Below are positions 33,875 to 44,756 of a stretch of 51,000 nucleotides of DNA, one piece after another. Both the position numbers and the translations under genes were made by a program. The stretch comes from Mesostigma viride. Taxonomy: Eukaryota; Streptophyta; Mesostigmatophyceae; Mesostigmatales; Mesostigmataceae. The stretch covers positions 1,470,020 to 1,521,019 of the forward strand of contig RPFO01000380.1 in assembly GCA_009746045.1 (NCBI GenBank), in the 5' to 3' direction. Below the pieces are notes generated by a model. That model did not search any database. It had not been told where the DNA came from and saw only the letters and a list, made by a program, of their open reading frames with translations. The first letter of the stretch is position 1; every line of letters begins with the position of its first letter.

Positions 33875-34769
33875 GGGCAGCACCTTGGGCTGGCAACCAA
33901 GCGGCCCGGCCTGCTTTCTGCTGGATTTCTTTGCCGCGTGCTCCAGTGTGGATGATTGCGGTCATCACATGTGCAGTATCGTGTGCTGTGGCACATGACT
34001 TGCGTAACGTGTTTTATGATCAAGGACCTGCTCGTGGCCCAAGTTGTTTGCCGAGATGACACGGCATCGCCGCATTACCGGGGTCATCACCAAGCCAGTG
34101 GGTGACTTTGCGACGTACAGAGAATACGGCCTGGGTATGCGGTGGCAGAGGTTGGGAAAAGTTTTGGTAGACCAAAGTCAAGTTTGCTGCAGACACAGAC
34201 CTTGGGAAGCCCTGATTGTGGCGGCCCTTTGCATGGGAGAAGTGTCGTCCACCAAGGCAACGAGAGCACAAGAAAACAACGTGCCCAATCATGCACGTCA
34301 CACTGCAGCACGGGATGATGAGGCCTGAGGGTTTGCTTTTTGTGTGCATACATAGTAACATTTTTTGTATTTGCAGTCGTTGCAACACGAACCAAAGTTG
34401 TGGACATGCATTTACTGGGTTCTTTACCATCAAGGATTCAACCAGCGCAGGCCTTTACCATGTTTCCAGTCCAGTAGTCAAGACCCCTGCTCAGGATCGC
34501 GTTTAATCCTGTCCCAATTGAATTCATACAAGTGCATGTGCACATATGCACTTGTCTCACTTCATATGCACGTGCCAGTACTGCGCCATGCACCCATTTT
34601 CCCATTAATGTTCAGTTAAATTGTGCGCAGGCCCAACTGCATGGGTGCAATACAACCAGAAACTACAGGCCGTACAATGAGCAGCAAGATATATCGATTG
34701 ATCAATGCTAAAACGCGGAGACGGCCCCCGGCCTGCATGTGCATGCGCGTAGTAGCATATTGGCTGAGG
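33875..34769. other. PFDN6 3' flank, no recognisable gene
   Basis: Includes the PFDN6 3' UTR. A 137-codon minus-strand frame at 34433-34020 has no motif I know. A short imperfect palindrome (CAAGTGCATGTG ... ATATGCACTTG) lies at about 34529-34554. Nothing else seen. Confidence 0.4.
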
Positions 34770-35030
34770 CACACATATTAATTGATATTATAATTAAAAT
34801 TATGACACATGCTCCCGTTGGGGAGTCACGGAGCACCGGAGTGCTTTCAATCCCAGCTGTATATGCACAGCAGGAAAAGGGGCAGAGACCCCCCCTTTCA
34901 TTCATGCCAGAGGCATGCCACAGCAGCTAGCAATCGGATACGGATAAACGATCCGGCAAATTCTGTGGGTGCAATCGTACCCGCATTCAAGTGCATAGCA
35001 TGACAAGGAGAGCGCGTGGGCAAGCAAGCT
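34770..35030 (-). mobile_element. LINE-type 3' end (copy E)
   Basis: In minus orientation the element ends with the hairpin CTCCC-CAAC-GGGAG (34812-34825) and an ATAATTTTAATTATAAT tail. About 220 bp of its body match copy F with shared blocks GGAGCACCGGAGTGCTTT, CATGCCAGAGGCAT and AACGATCCGGCAA. 5' end not defined. Confidence 0.65.
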
Positions 35031-35098
35031 GAGCGAGGCGATGGACGTAGCACATGTGACTGGCTGGGCTATTGCTAAGCTATAAAACATATGGTATA

Positions 35099-35203
35099 TT
35101 CTGATCAGACACTCCGCAAAGGTGAAAACCTTTGCGTTCAGTGCCGGGCCGCGGAAAACGCGGAAAACGCGATCTACAAATGAATCCGACCTGAATCGAA
35201 CTG
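35099..35203 (-). mobile_element. tRNA-derived SINE, copy 2, 5'-truncated
   Basis: 105 bp nearly identical (two differences seen) to the 3' part of the SINE at 29971-30155, from the B-box to CTGATCAGAA, including the perfect 9-bp hairpin. The tRNA-like head is missing. Confidence 0.75.
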
Positions 35204-35298
35204 GTATATGGTATGGTATATGGCTGGTATAATGTCGACTGTGCATTAGCGTTGCACGTGGCAGGAGGTATCCAGGTATGATGAGGCTAGCGCTGCAT

Positions 35299-35560
35299 TA
35301 AACAATAAATTAATTAAACTCGTGCTCCCGTTCAGGAGTCATGCACGGAGCACCGGAGTGCTTTTAGTCCCTGTATGTGCACAATTAACAGGAAGAAAGG
35401 GCCTAGGGACCCCCTTTCTCAGGACTTCATGCCAGAGGCATACCCCATGCAGCAGCATGCAATGGGACACGATAGACGATCCGGCAAGTTCGGTGGGTGC
35501 AATAAGACCTGGATGTGAGCATATCATAACAAGGAGCGTGGGCAAGTAATCTGATCATAG
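35299..35560 (-). mobile_element. LINE-type 3' end (copy F)
   Basis: Same subfamily as copy E. In minus orientation it ends with the slightly mismatched hairpin CTCCT-GAAC-GGGAG (35325-35338) and an AATTAATTTATTGTTTA tail. 5' end not defined. Confidence 0.65.
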
Positions 35561-35879
35561 CTGCAGGACGTAGCATGGCTGTACAAGGGCAGCTAAGTGC
35601 TAAGGCTATGGCTAGAGCTCTGCATATACATGCATGGTTGCTACCGTTCTGGGCATGCAGCGGTGGCTACAATTAATGGCGACAATTACTACCAATTTTT
35701 TCTTCCTCCACTCCCACCCATCCATCAAGGAATATGTGCTACATGATCTCCCAATGGAGGCATGTTATAATTTAATTTAATTTAATTTAATGACTACCAA
35801 TGGTACGAACCATTGGCCGGAGGCCACTCCCGGTTACGAACTGATATGGATCGAGGCCGGCCGCAATGACTACGTACGT
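35561..35879. other. Non-coding spacer with AATTT repeats
   Basis: Contains a (TTTAA)n tract at about 35767-35790, possibly another retroelement tail. No gene seen. Confidence 0.4.
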
Positions 35880-35890
35880 ACAAGGAGGAT

Positions 35891-37920
35891 TGAATTGAAT
35901 TGAATTGAATTGTAACATAACTCCGTTGGGAGTATATGTAGCACATAGCCCAGAGAAGGGGCATATGGCCTATCATACATTCTAAGCTACTTCCTGCAAG
36001 GGTGGGAATGTAAACAACACTTGCTCTAGGTGCACTAGGGCACCTGCACCACCCAGAGTTTCAGGCAACACCCAGCTAAGGGGAGCCTGTCATAGGTGGG
36101 GAAGATCAGCACAGCTATACAAAAGCTAGGGCATGGCTTCTCAGCAGGGAGTGACCCCCTGCATGGGCACTGCATAATTAAATAAAGCTAGGTATCATCT
36201 GGAGGGTGGCTCATCATAGGCACACATGTACATGACTAGAAAAGGCTAGGCTCAGCTGGTATAGTGCCTGTAGTAGGCGGGCATGTACAAGGCCACTGTC
36301 TATCTATTCTACACTACTGCTGCTGTATTCCCCTAGGCTGGGGCTGCCGGAGTCGCTGGGGCCGCGGTGGTCGAGGGGGTCGCGTGCCAGGGCTTGTGGC
36401 CGACGTAGATGGCCGCCCCCTTCCAGTACACCGGCTGGCCCGCCTTGGTCTGCCGGAGCTGGAGGTAGGTCGGCCATAGCTCCCGTCGCCGTTGTTGCTG
36501 CGCCAGGGTCAAGTCGTCGTCCACGGTGAAGGGAGTGTTCGCGAGCCGCTTGCGGCGTCTGAGAAACGAAATCTTGTCCGCTGGGCTGTCAAAGATGAGA
36601 AGAAGCGGAGGCGCCCCTGCCTTACCCCGCGCGCGGGGGAGGCGGTGGGCGGTCAGCTTAATCTCACCAAGGAGGCCCATGCGTGCAAGGATTTTGCTCT
36701 CAAACGCACGTGCAAGCTTCTCGGAATTCTCACCTTCTTCCATGTCGAAGTTCTTGAGTATGGCGTTGAGGCTGCGCTTGGCGAGCTCGGCCTCCTCGCG
36801 GAGGTCAAGCGTCTGCCGTTGAAGCTGGGCTGCGACGGCGGAGGTGGTGGAGGTGGTATGTTGCTTAAGCATGTCCGCCCAGGTGGTGATGGGAGGAGCA
36901 TCGCCGGCCAGGCCAGCCGGGGCTGGCTTGGCGGCAATGTCCTTCACCGCCTGGGCGGTGAGGCCTGCGGTGTTCTGCAGAACCTCGATAGCAATGGCGT
37001 TGTCCTTAAGACGCTGGTCGATGTCACGGAGCTGGGCGGTGATGGCGTCGGAGGTGGAGGTGGTGGCGGTGGAGGAGGCGAGGAGGGTGGAGGTGGCGGT
37101 GGAGATGGCGGAGGTGGCGGTGGAGAGGAGCTAGGGGGAGCTCGGCAGCCAGCGTGCTGCCCATGGCCGCCACATCTGCTGCGATTGGGGCCACGTGCTG
37201 CTCGAGGGCCTCCTGGAGGAGTGAGCGGATGGAGGCTTCGGTTAAGGTGGTGGTGAGGGGCTTTCGGGGCCAAAGCTCCGAGATGGAGCGTCCAAGGAGG
37301 GAGAAGAGAGCGTATTCCTGGAGGTGGGGGCGGCGGAGGCTGGGAAAGTGGTCGAAAGAGGAGACGATATTCAGGCGAGAATCAAAGAGGCGGCCTCGGT
37401 TGAAGAGCTGCTTGCACAATTCAACAAGCGAGGCGTGTGATCCCCAAAACACGCAGCCCAGGATGCGGTCCTCGGTAAACTCATGTCAACAAAGCCGGGC
37501 TGGCGGGCTTCAGCTACAAATTCGAGCTCGACCCAGCTCGGCTCGGCAGGGCGACTGCGCTTGGGTTCTGGCGACGCTGCTGGCGATGCGGGGTCAGCAG
37601 GGGGATGGGCGACCACTAGAGCTTGGCTAGTGGCGCCGCTGCCTTCTGCCTGGCCGGTTGGCGAAGCTGCAGCCGGGGCTGCAGGCGTATTTTCATTGCT
37701 GAGCGCAGCCGCCAGGCTGCGTTGCGTCGAGAGGCGTTTGCTCATCGTATAGTGCGTTATAGCTTCGGAAAATTATATCAGCATGTGCGTCTAAGAAAGA
37801 CGAAGCGATTGTGATATTCACAGCTGAATTCGGTGCTCAAACGTGAAAGTTATGAGCTCCGACAGCCATGGCTACCTCGTGGCTCGTGGCTGGCCGGGTC
37901 TAACACATGTGAGTGACGTG
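35891..37920 (-). mobile_element. Complete ORF1-only non-LTR retroelement (copy D)
   Basis: ACAAGGAGGAT occurs exactly at 35880-35890 and 37921-37931, an 11-bp target-site duplication. Between them, in minus orientation, are a 175-bp 5' UTR, one degenerate ORF1-like gene (37745-36333), an about 400-bp 3' UTR homologous to copy C, the perfect hairpin ACTCC-CAAC-GGAGT (35920-35933) and an (AATTC)n tail. No endonuclease or reverse transcriptase is encoded, so it must have been moved by another LINE's machinery. Confidence 0.85.
36333..37745 (-). pseudogene. LINE ORF1-like nucleic-acid-binding protein, frameshifted
   Basis: Begins ATGAGCAAACGC (MSKRLSTQRSLAAAL) at 37745 with an Ala/Pro/Ser-rich N-terminus. 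A 2-base shift near 37480 leads into TEDRILGCVFWGSHASLVEL. A Pro/His low-complexity (CCTCCA)n stretch near 37040-37130 causes another shift before DAITAQLRDIDQRLKDNAIA. The C-terminal part is open from 36947: RLPRARGKAGAPPLLLIFDS, KISFLRRRKRLANTPFTVD, DDLTLAQQQRRRELWPTYL and VYWKGAAIYV. This resembles the RRM/C-terminal region of L1-type ORF1 proteins, which bind their RNA. It ends PAAPA-stop, immediately followed by the 3' UTR. Confidence 0.75.
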
Positions 37921-37931
37921 ACAAGGAGGAT

Positions 37932-38601
37932 AGATCAGAATATATACATACCATATTTGCATGATTTCCCTGAATACTAGCTGGCATGTAATTATGCATG
38001 CATGGCTGGAGGTATGTGCTGCATATTGCGGCCATTCGCTAGCTTGCGTATATATGTGTATATAGTATGTAGCGCCGATCTTGAAGAATCCATATATCGC
38101 AGCCCTACTTAGTTATTCAGTATGTAAGACAGTTCTACAGCTCTCGATCTACACCGGTGCAGAGCTCTCGACACATGGGTATTTGCTTGTGCTAGGATGC
38201 GCGTACTGCAAAGCTCACATGCATGCATGCATGCATGCGCATGCACTAGACGCACGTGCACTAAAATTCATTTAGCTAGCTAGTGCTCTCGGATCTACGT
38301 CCGAGTCAACGTTTACGTACGACGCGGCCGGCGGCCGGTCACCATACGCACCAATCACAACCATCACTCATCTGGACTTTTCAGATCATCGACCATCTGG
38401 GACTTCATGACCATGCATGTACAATGTTGCAAATGTGAATTACGTAGCCAATAAATAGTTTGGTGTGCAGACGATGTCATGTTGCATGTGCAATGACTGG
38501 CCGTCCACGCATGGCCTGCTCACAGATTATCTGGACCACTTTCACCGTCAGCGACAAATCTGCGAAAAGCCATTTGTACAGAGTGTCAACCATGTGAAAA
38601 T
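37932..38601. other. PSMG1 3' flank, no recognisable gene
   Basis: 670 bp with a short (ATGC)n run at about 38219-38236. Nothing coding recognised; it includes the PSMG1 3' UTR. Confidence 0.4.
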
Positions 38602-41600
38602 CTATGTGTAGACGTTGCGAGAGGCGAACTCTGCCTCATCAGCATTCAGCCGTTGTTCTGAGCTGGCCACGGCACCATTCATGCCTGGGAGCGAGGACAG
38701 CTGTGCATCGTTCTCGCAAAACTCTTGTATACTCCTAGCCAGTGGCCTGACAGCGTTGACGTCTGCCGTGGGCATGCTTTGGATAGCTGTAATCAATGCG
38801 CAAGGCACCTGCCGAAATTGTGCCTGCAAGATTGCAACACAAGCCAGAAGAATTCAGAAGACAACAGGCATGTTGACACCAATTGTCGTTAAAATGGGAG
38901 TGATCAAGTGAGGTACATTAGGATTTCTATTTAGAATGGGATGCATAGGTAATAGAGCCTGCAAGGCTGCTGTCTTGCCTGCATGCAGTACGGCACGATT
39001 GCACCAAAGCGATCAATCAAAGGAAAGCAATCTGGCTAGCTCACAACAAAGCGACGCGTCAGACAGCCCGCATATCACTCAAATATGGGCGGACATGACC
39101 ACGAGGAAGACACAGAAATGAGAGGAACCACACTTCCAGAACTTTGTCTTCAAAACTGTCAATGTGCTTCGTAACGCCCTCGCTAGTCTGAAACTACCTA
39201 AACACAGACACCCTCGCTAGTCTGAAACTACCTAAACACAGACACCCTCGTTAGTCTGAAACTACCTAAACACAGACACTAAGCACAGGAAATGACATCG
39301 GCAATGCGATCACGACAATGCTAACGCTGCACCAACGCCGTGGTATCCAATCGCTTATGGAATCACTTCCCTTGCAACCGCTTATCGAACCACTTCCCTT
39401 GCAATAGCTTATCAAATCACTTCCCTTGCAATAGCTTATCGAACCACTTCCCTTGCAATCGCTTATCGAACCACTTCCCTTGCAATCGCTTATCGAATCA
39501 CTTCCCTTGCAATCGCTTATCGAACCACTTCCCTTGCAATCGCTTATCAAATCACTTCCCTTGCAATCGCTTATCAAATCACTTCCCTTGCAATCGCTTA
39601 TCGAACCACTTCCCTTGCAATCGCTTATCAAATCACTTCCCTTGCAATCGCTTATCAAATCACTTCCCTTGCAATCGCTTATCGAATCACTTCCCTTGCA
39701 AGGGAAGAAGTCGACTGACCTGCGTCAGCATCGCGGCACTGATGCCGTCCACGACGTTGCCAGGGGGGAGAAAGGGGAGGCCGCCGGGCCCCAGGGAGGG
39801 TGGTCTGGTGGCACCCTTGCTGGAAGCGAACCTTCGTTTCTGCGCATAATAGGTTTCAAGGTCAATCACACATTCACCAAGGCTGCCATGACTCTTGGCA
39901 TGCCTTCAGGAGCCTACAAGGACGGACCATCACAGCCAAAGGGCGTTGCTAAGATGTCTCCCGAGAAGTGGGCAAACGCAAGCATGATGCTACTGATCCA
40001 TGGCAAGGACCGCAGCAAGACCTGGTGAGGACCATCTTCCTTGCTGCGCAAGTCATGCCAGTACTTTGCATGCGCCCTTGTTCTACGATGAGTTACGGGG
40101 GCTGCGTGAGTGCCGTCTTTCTTGCTGCGCAGACAGAAAACAAATTTTGTTGTGCCGTCTTCCTTGTTTAGAATGCCACGAATGCCAGTACCATGCACGC
40201 GTCGGTTTCCACCATAAACAGCTAAACAACTATACCCATGGGCTACATAACAGCCTCCGCCCTTGAGTTGTGGCGATATACCTTGCACGCGTCAGTTTCC
40301 ACCGCAAACATGGCGGGCGTGCCGTCTTCAGTTTCCGGAAGACCCCTGAAGTTGCCCGCCAGCATGCTGCCCAGGACCAGCACCCTAGAAATCATACATG
40401 CCAATCATATGCACGCAAGGTAAAGGGGAGCAGTGGGGGGGAGGGGAGGGAAAGAGAACAAACACCCATATCAGACACCCATATAAAACACTCGTATCAG
40501 ACAGCCATATCAGACAGCCATATCAAACACCCATATCAGACACCCATATCAGACACAAACACTATATGCCGCGGGGGTCATGAAGGACCATCATGGGGTG
40601 GTGTTCTGCACGTCTATCGAGGCCTACTTCGCCGCGTAACATGTGGCCAGAGACAATGCCCAGGCACGCACGTCACAAGAACATGGGATTGAGAACGAGG
40701 ACACAGAATCCTACTGCACAACCTCGCGAACGAGCACCCACTACATGCCCGATCGGCAAAGGCACACAGAGGAACTCCAACCTCTGAGCGGTGAACTCAA
40801 ACAATAAATCTGCCAAAGCGTACTAAAATACCTGGCCACAGGACACAAGACTCCTCCCAGGACATGGGACTGTGACTCTGGTCGCCGTCTTGATCGCTGG
40901 TAACTGACCCACTGATTTAGAGCATACACCGCTAGTATGTGACGTATCTCGAAACACACCGCTAGTATGTGACGTATCTCGAAACACACCGCTAGTATGT
41001 GACGTATCTCGAAACACGCGTGTTGGGCACCTGGGGCGCAGAGCACTAGCCGCGGAGCACATTCCCCCCGCCCACCCTGGTGCTTGCACACAGTCACAAA
41101 TGTAACCAGCCGTTTACAACATTTGAACTGGCCATTTGCAACAGATTCAGTGAATGAATGGATGACGCAAACGTAGTAGTCATACCATAAACCTGACAAA
41201 CAATTCCTGGCCGTAACACTTACGACGCAGATGCAGAACTTTGGGCAAAGACCCACCATCGGACGAGTTGCGTCCAATGCCAGTGCTCACCATCCATTCC
41301 CCCCTCTCACGCACCTGTTCAAGTAGATCGGCTTCACAAATTCTTTGCGATTTGTGCCCCGCCGGATACCTAACCAGATGCACACTTGATATATACGGCA
41401 TGTACTGAATAACACAACATTTATACATGGTGTATAACGAGTAACAATTAATATAATTTAACGAGTAACACGCCACTTGAACATGAAGTATTACCAACAT
41501 CAGGCACCACTGCACTTGCACATTACCAACATCAGGCACCACTGCACTTGCACGTGGTCTAGCAATAGCACGCACGGTTGATGTATACTACATGTTATGT

Positions 41601-42426
41601 AACGCACCACTGCGCTTGCACGTGGTCCAGCAGTGCTATGGCCACCGCGCGCGCCCGGTCAGGGGATATGAGGTACTGGCAGGGGACGATGACAGCCTCC
41701 CACGCGCAGCCATCTGGACTCGGCACGCCATACATGTGGCAGGACTTGTCGCCAGGAGACGGCTCGAAACAGTTTCCAGCCTGGATGCCAGGCAAAATGG
41801 AAAGGTGGACGGCCCATGAAAAATCATTTGCCTCAGATTAGATTACTGTCATGTAAAAACTGCGAAATTTTGGCGACTTGCCAGAAAAAATTACAACAGC
41901 GCAGAGTTCCGCGTTGCTGCTCCTGCTGTCGTTTCGTTCCTTCTGCTTAGCCTAATGCATGACAGGAAAACAATCGAAATTGCTGGGGAATGGCTACCCA
42001 CGTGATCAATCTCCGGAAGAACAACGGAGCCCACGATCGCTTTTTGGCTGCATAGACCATGACAGAGGTATATTCCTGGTTGGCCCACAGCCATTAGTAG
42101 CAACTTGGGTCGAAAGACCCCGTCGTGCACTGGAGGGCTCGCATTTTTGTTCACCTGCATGCCATCGGAGCAAACGGAGTGAGCGAAAGGAGATGGAGAA
42201 TACTGAGTCGACGCAGGATAAATATGAGCGCTCATAATTGTAGCAATGCATGACGACGCCATGGTGCTTCTGTGTGGGAAGCAGGGCATGCATTGGTAAC
42301 GCAATTGCTTACCACAATGATAGGTTCTGGCGGTGACTCACTCGCAGGGATGTCCCAGTAATAGTCCTCGTCATCCCACGTTCTCCTGGGCGGAAGGTCC
42401 TCCACTAGTGGGTCAAAAAACGCCAT
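38602..42426 (-). CDS. PSMG1: Proteasome assembly chaperone 1-like protein
   Basis: PSMG1 (PAC1) pairs with PSMG2 and helps build the 20S proteasome alpha ring. Six exons on the minus strand: 42426-42313, 42154-42002, 41780-41608, 40384-40282, 39839-39720 and 38823-38602; 885 nt, 294 aa, against 288 aa in human. All phases agree and introns are GT-AG. Start MAFFDPLVEDLPPRRTW; then KLLLMAVGQPGIYLC matches the FIIAIGNNAVAFL strand, WVLVLGSML matches ITILTC, and LPPGNVVDGISAAML matches PNIVHDLPAAVLS. The C-terminus EFASRNVYT resembles the human IQSNIYT, a conserved HbYX-like tail that docks on alpha subunits. Overall identity is low, so assignment rests on motif order, length and C-terminus. The donor of exon 2 (CAC|GTGGGT) is the least certain. 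Divergent from HAUS6. Confidence 0.84.
39177..39279 (-). repeat. 34-bp tandem repeat, 3 copies
   Basis: Units of CTCGCTAGTCTGAAACTACC plus TAAACACAGACACC in PSMG1 intron 5; period 34 (39181, 39215, 39249). Confidence 0.9.
39350..39702 (-). repeat. 27-bp minisatellite, 13 copies, next to a PSMG1 donor
   Basis: Thirteen head-to-tail units built on CACTTCCCTTGCAATCGCTT, differing mainly at ATCGAA/ATCAAA. The array ends 18 nt from the donor of exon 5 (39720) with the palindrome CCCTTGCAAGGG. The period of 27 keeps frames open, giving false NHFPCN-repeat proteins. Confidence 0.95.
40464..40562 (-). repeat. 14-bp minisatellite in PSMG1 intron 3
   Basis: About seven units of CACCCATATCAGAC with AGCC and AAAAC variants. 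Confidence 0.9.
40925..41014 (-). repeat. 30-bp tandem repeat, 3 copies, in PSMG1 intron 3
   Basis: Units of CACCGCTAGTATGTGACGTA plus TCTCGAAACA, identical in all three copies. Confidence 0.95.
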
Positions 42427-42801
42427 TATGATCGACTACAATTCAGCTCACAACAATTCTACAGATCCGCCCTCCAAACTCTCGTCTCTACCGACTACAG
42501 CGAATTTCAATTACCTTCTATACAGTCTACACGGCTGCCATGCGCTCTTGCACGACGACTTTTTACGGCTTTACGTAAAGCTCTGAACCATGCATGAAAG
42601 CAAATACTTTGGGGGTTATATGATGTGTCTTTGTCTGTTTCCGGTTATTCCTGCGTTTATGTTCTTCCTCCAGTTTTCTGCTTTCTGGTCCAAACGTGGT
42701 GCCTCTTATGAAGGTGGGCTATGGCTTCAAGTGAGACGTGACTGGTGGCAGGCTGACAGCCCGACAGCAATAGGAGGCAATAGGTAGTTACTAGTTAGGT
42801 A
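42427..42801. promoter_or_regulatory. PSMG1-side part of the PSMG1/HAUS6 divergent region
   Basis: Lies upstream of the PSMG1 start and is separated from the HAUS6 side by the transposon at 42810-46586. No ORF recognised. Promoter role inferred from position. Confidence 0.45.
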
Positions 42802-42908
42802 CACATAGTTAGGGTTGTACCGAATAGTGTTCCGAATACCGAATATCCCCCGAATACCGAACCGAACACTCTCCGTTACAACAAGCCCTACTAGACGCCA
42901 GCCCCACT

Positions 42909-44756
42909 ATGGAAGAAACATCTCTAGCACTCCAACATCTCAAAACCGGTAGCGCACCTGGTGCAGATGGCCTTCCAGTAGAGTTTTTTAAAACATTCTG
43001 GCCCCTCATAGGCAGGGATTTATACCAATGCATCCTGGAAATCTGGAACACCGAAACTGTTGTGGGCCAGTGGTCGGAAACAATCCTCATCCTCTTACAC
43101 AAAAAAGGGGATAAAACAAGTTGGAAAAATTATAGACCCATTCGCATGCTCACAGTCCCTTACAAACTAGCCAGCAAACTCTTGCAACGCCGTTTCTACA
43201 GTGTACTAGATAATCTAATCGGCCCGGAACAAGTTGGATTCAGGTCCAACCTACACATCAGCGACAGCATCACCATGATCATGGACATTGTTGATGACGC
43301 ATGGCGCAACAATATTATAGGTCTTATTTTATTTTGGGATTTTGAAAAGGCATTCGACCGCATATGTTGGAAATACCTCGAGGCTATACTACACGGGCTT
43401 GGATTTGGACCTAAACTTATTAAGGTCAGTCTAGGCATGATCAAATCCCTCACTTGGCACCTACTAATTAATGGACATAAATCCCAAATAGGCCATAGCA
43501 CACGCTCTCTCCCACAAGGCGACTGTCTCTCTCCCCTTCTCTTTCTTCTCGCTCACGCTGGCCTCTTCTTTCTTCATCAACAGGACAGCCGTATTCAAGG
43601 CTACCCCCTCCCTCACCACACACGTGGTCTGTTTCAAACTGCTTACGCCGATGACACTACTAACATTTGCACCTCCCTGCGTGATGTTGATGCTGTGCTT
43701 GACAACATATCTACATACTGTACCGCCTCCCAACAACGCTGCAACGTGCAAAAGTCCACGGGCTTGCATATTGGCAGAACAACCAACCCGACTCTCCAAC
43801 CTACTAACCTGGCGGTGACATGGGTCCCGCCAGGAGGATACCACCTTTTGCATAACTGCCCTATCGGTCGGACAGCCGAAGGGAGGTTATTGGAAGTCAA
43901 AACCTTTTTATACGACGAATCACAACAACTGGGCAAACTTACTGGTGTACAACAGGTGGCCAACCGCTGGGCTGGCGTACACCGCCTCAGCCTCCGGGGC
44001 AAGGTCCTCGTTACGAACCAGCTGCTGTTCTCCAAGCTGCTGTACTTCGGTCAGGCCCACCCACCGGATGAACACACCGTGTCTCTTATTCAACGACTGG
44101 GGCATAACTTTGTTTGGAAAAAATCGAGCGATCTCAGCCGCCAGGTACACGGATGGATCAGAGAGTCAATGTCTTTTATGCCGTGGCCTCTTGGAGGACT
44201 AGGCTTACACAATATGCAATGGCGTTTATGGTCTGTGTATGCCAAACAAGTTATCTCTGCCCACATTGGTGTCAACACCCACCCTGGATGTCTTCTGGCA
44301 CGTGTAACCCTCTCACGTCTTACTCATCACTCCAATGGTATTTCCTGGCACTCTGGAGCCGCACTGCTTACTGCTCGCCTCCCCTCCCCGAAGCTCACCA
44401 GAGGTCTTCCTTGGTACTGGGCTCGTATATGGCAAGGCTTTATGGCACTTAAACCCGACCGCCTACTATTCCCCACACTACGTGAGGAAGTTGCACGCCA
44501 ACCCCTATTCTTTAATGATATATACCTCAACCCCCTTAATCGCCCCTTTGGATGCTTAAGTGGCCCTAACCCCTATGAAGGCTTCATAACATCCCCCCAC
44601 CCTGTAACCACTATTCTCCACCTGTATATTCTCCACGGTGACTGCTACCGCCTCTTAACATATAACGAACTGGCTGCCTGGGTCCCCAATATGCCTACTT
44701 ATGCTGCCTGGGCCGCGCTAGTACAAGCCATACCCCCCGCTGGCACACACTCATGA
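42909..44756 (+). CDS. LINE reverse transcriptase (ORF2, 5'-truncated)
   Basis: 615 codons from ATG 42909; the frame is open back to 42870. RT motifs in order: GSAPGADGLPVEFFK, YRPIRMLTVPYK, GPEQVGFRS, FWDFEKAFDRI (about residues 141-151, first catalytic Asp), SLPQGDCLSPLLF, AYADDTTNI (about 245, catalytic DD) and LPWYWARIW near the end. An L1/Tx1-type non-LTR RT. It ends at TGA 44754-44756, overlapping the next ATG. The copy is unusually intact for a truncated element, suggesting a young insertion. Confidence 0.85.
   Translation: MEETSLALQHLKTGSAPGADGLPVEFFKTFWPLIGRDLYQCILEIWNTETVVGQWSETILILLHKKGDKTSWKNYRPIRMLTVPYKLASKLLQRRFYSVLDNLIGPEQVGFRSNLHISDSITMIMDIVDDAWRNNIIGLILFWDFEKAFDRICWKYLEAILHGLGFGPKLIKVSLGMIKSLTWHLLINGHKSQIGHSTRSLPQGDCLSPLLFLLAHAGLFFLHQQDSRIQGYPLPHHTRGLFQTAYADDTTNICTSLRDVDAVLDNISTYCTASQQRCNVQKSTGLHIGRTTNPTLQPTNLAVTWVPPGGYHLLHNCPIGRTAEGRLLEVKTFLYDESQQLGKLTGVQQVANRWAGVHRLSLRGKVLVTNQLLFSKLLYFGQAHPPDEHTVSLIQRLGHNFVWKKSSDLSRQVHGWIRESMSFMPWPLGGLGLHNMQWRLWSVYAKQVISAHIGVNTHPGCLLARVTLSRLTHHSNGISWHSGAALLTARLPSPKLTRGLPWYWARIWQGFMALKPDRLLFPTLREEVARQPLFFNDIYLNPLNRPFGCLSGPNPYEGFITSPHPVTTILHLYILHGDCYRLLTYNELAAWVPNMPTYAAWAALVQAIPPAGTHS

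Noticed and set aside
36492-37256. 254-codon plus-strand ORF with poly-Gly
   Set aside because: Antisense of the LINE ORF1-like gene; the glycine run comes from the (CCTCCA)n low-complexity tract.
39350-39702. CRISPR-like array
   Set aside because: Head-to-tail minisatellite with no unique spacers, in an intron of a eukaryotic gene.
39266-40028. Long repeat proteins over the 27-bp array
   Set aside because: The period is a multiple of three, so frames stay open. The region is PSMG1 intron 5 and exon 5 antisense.
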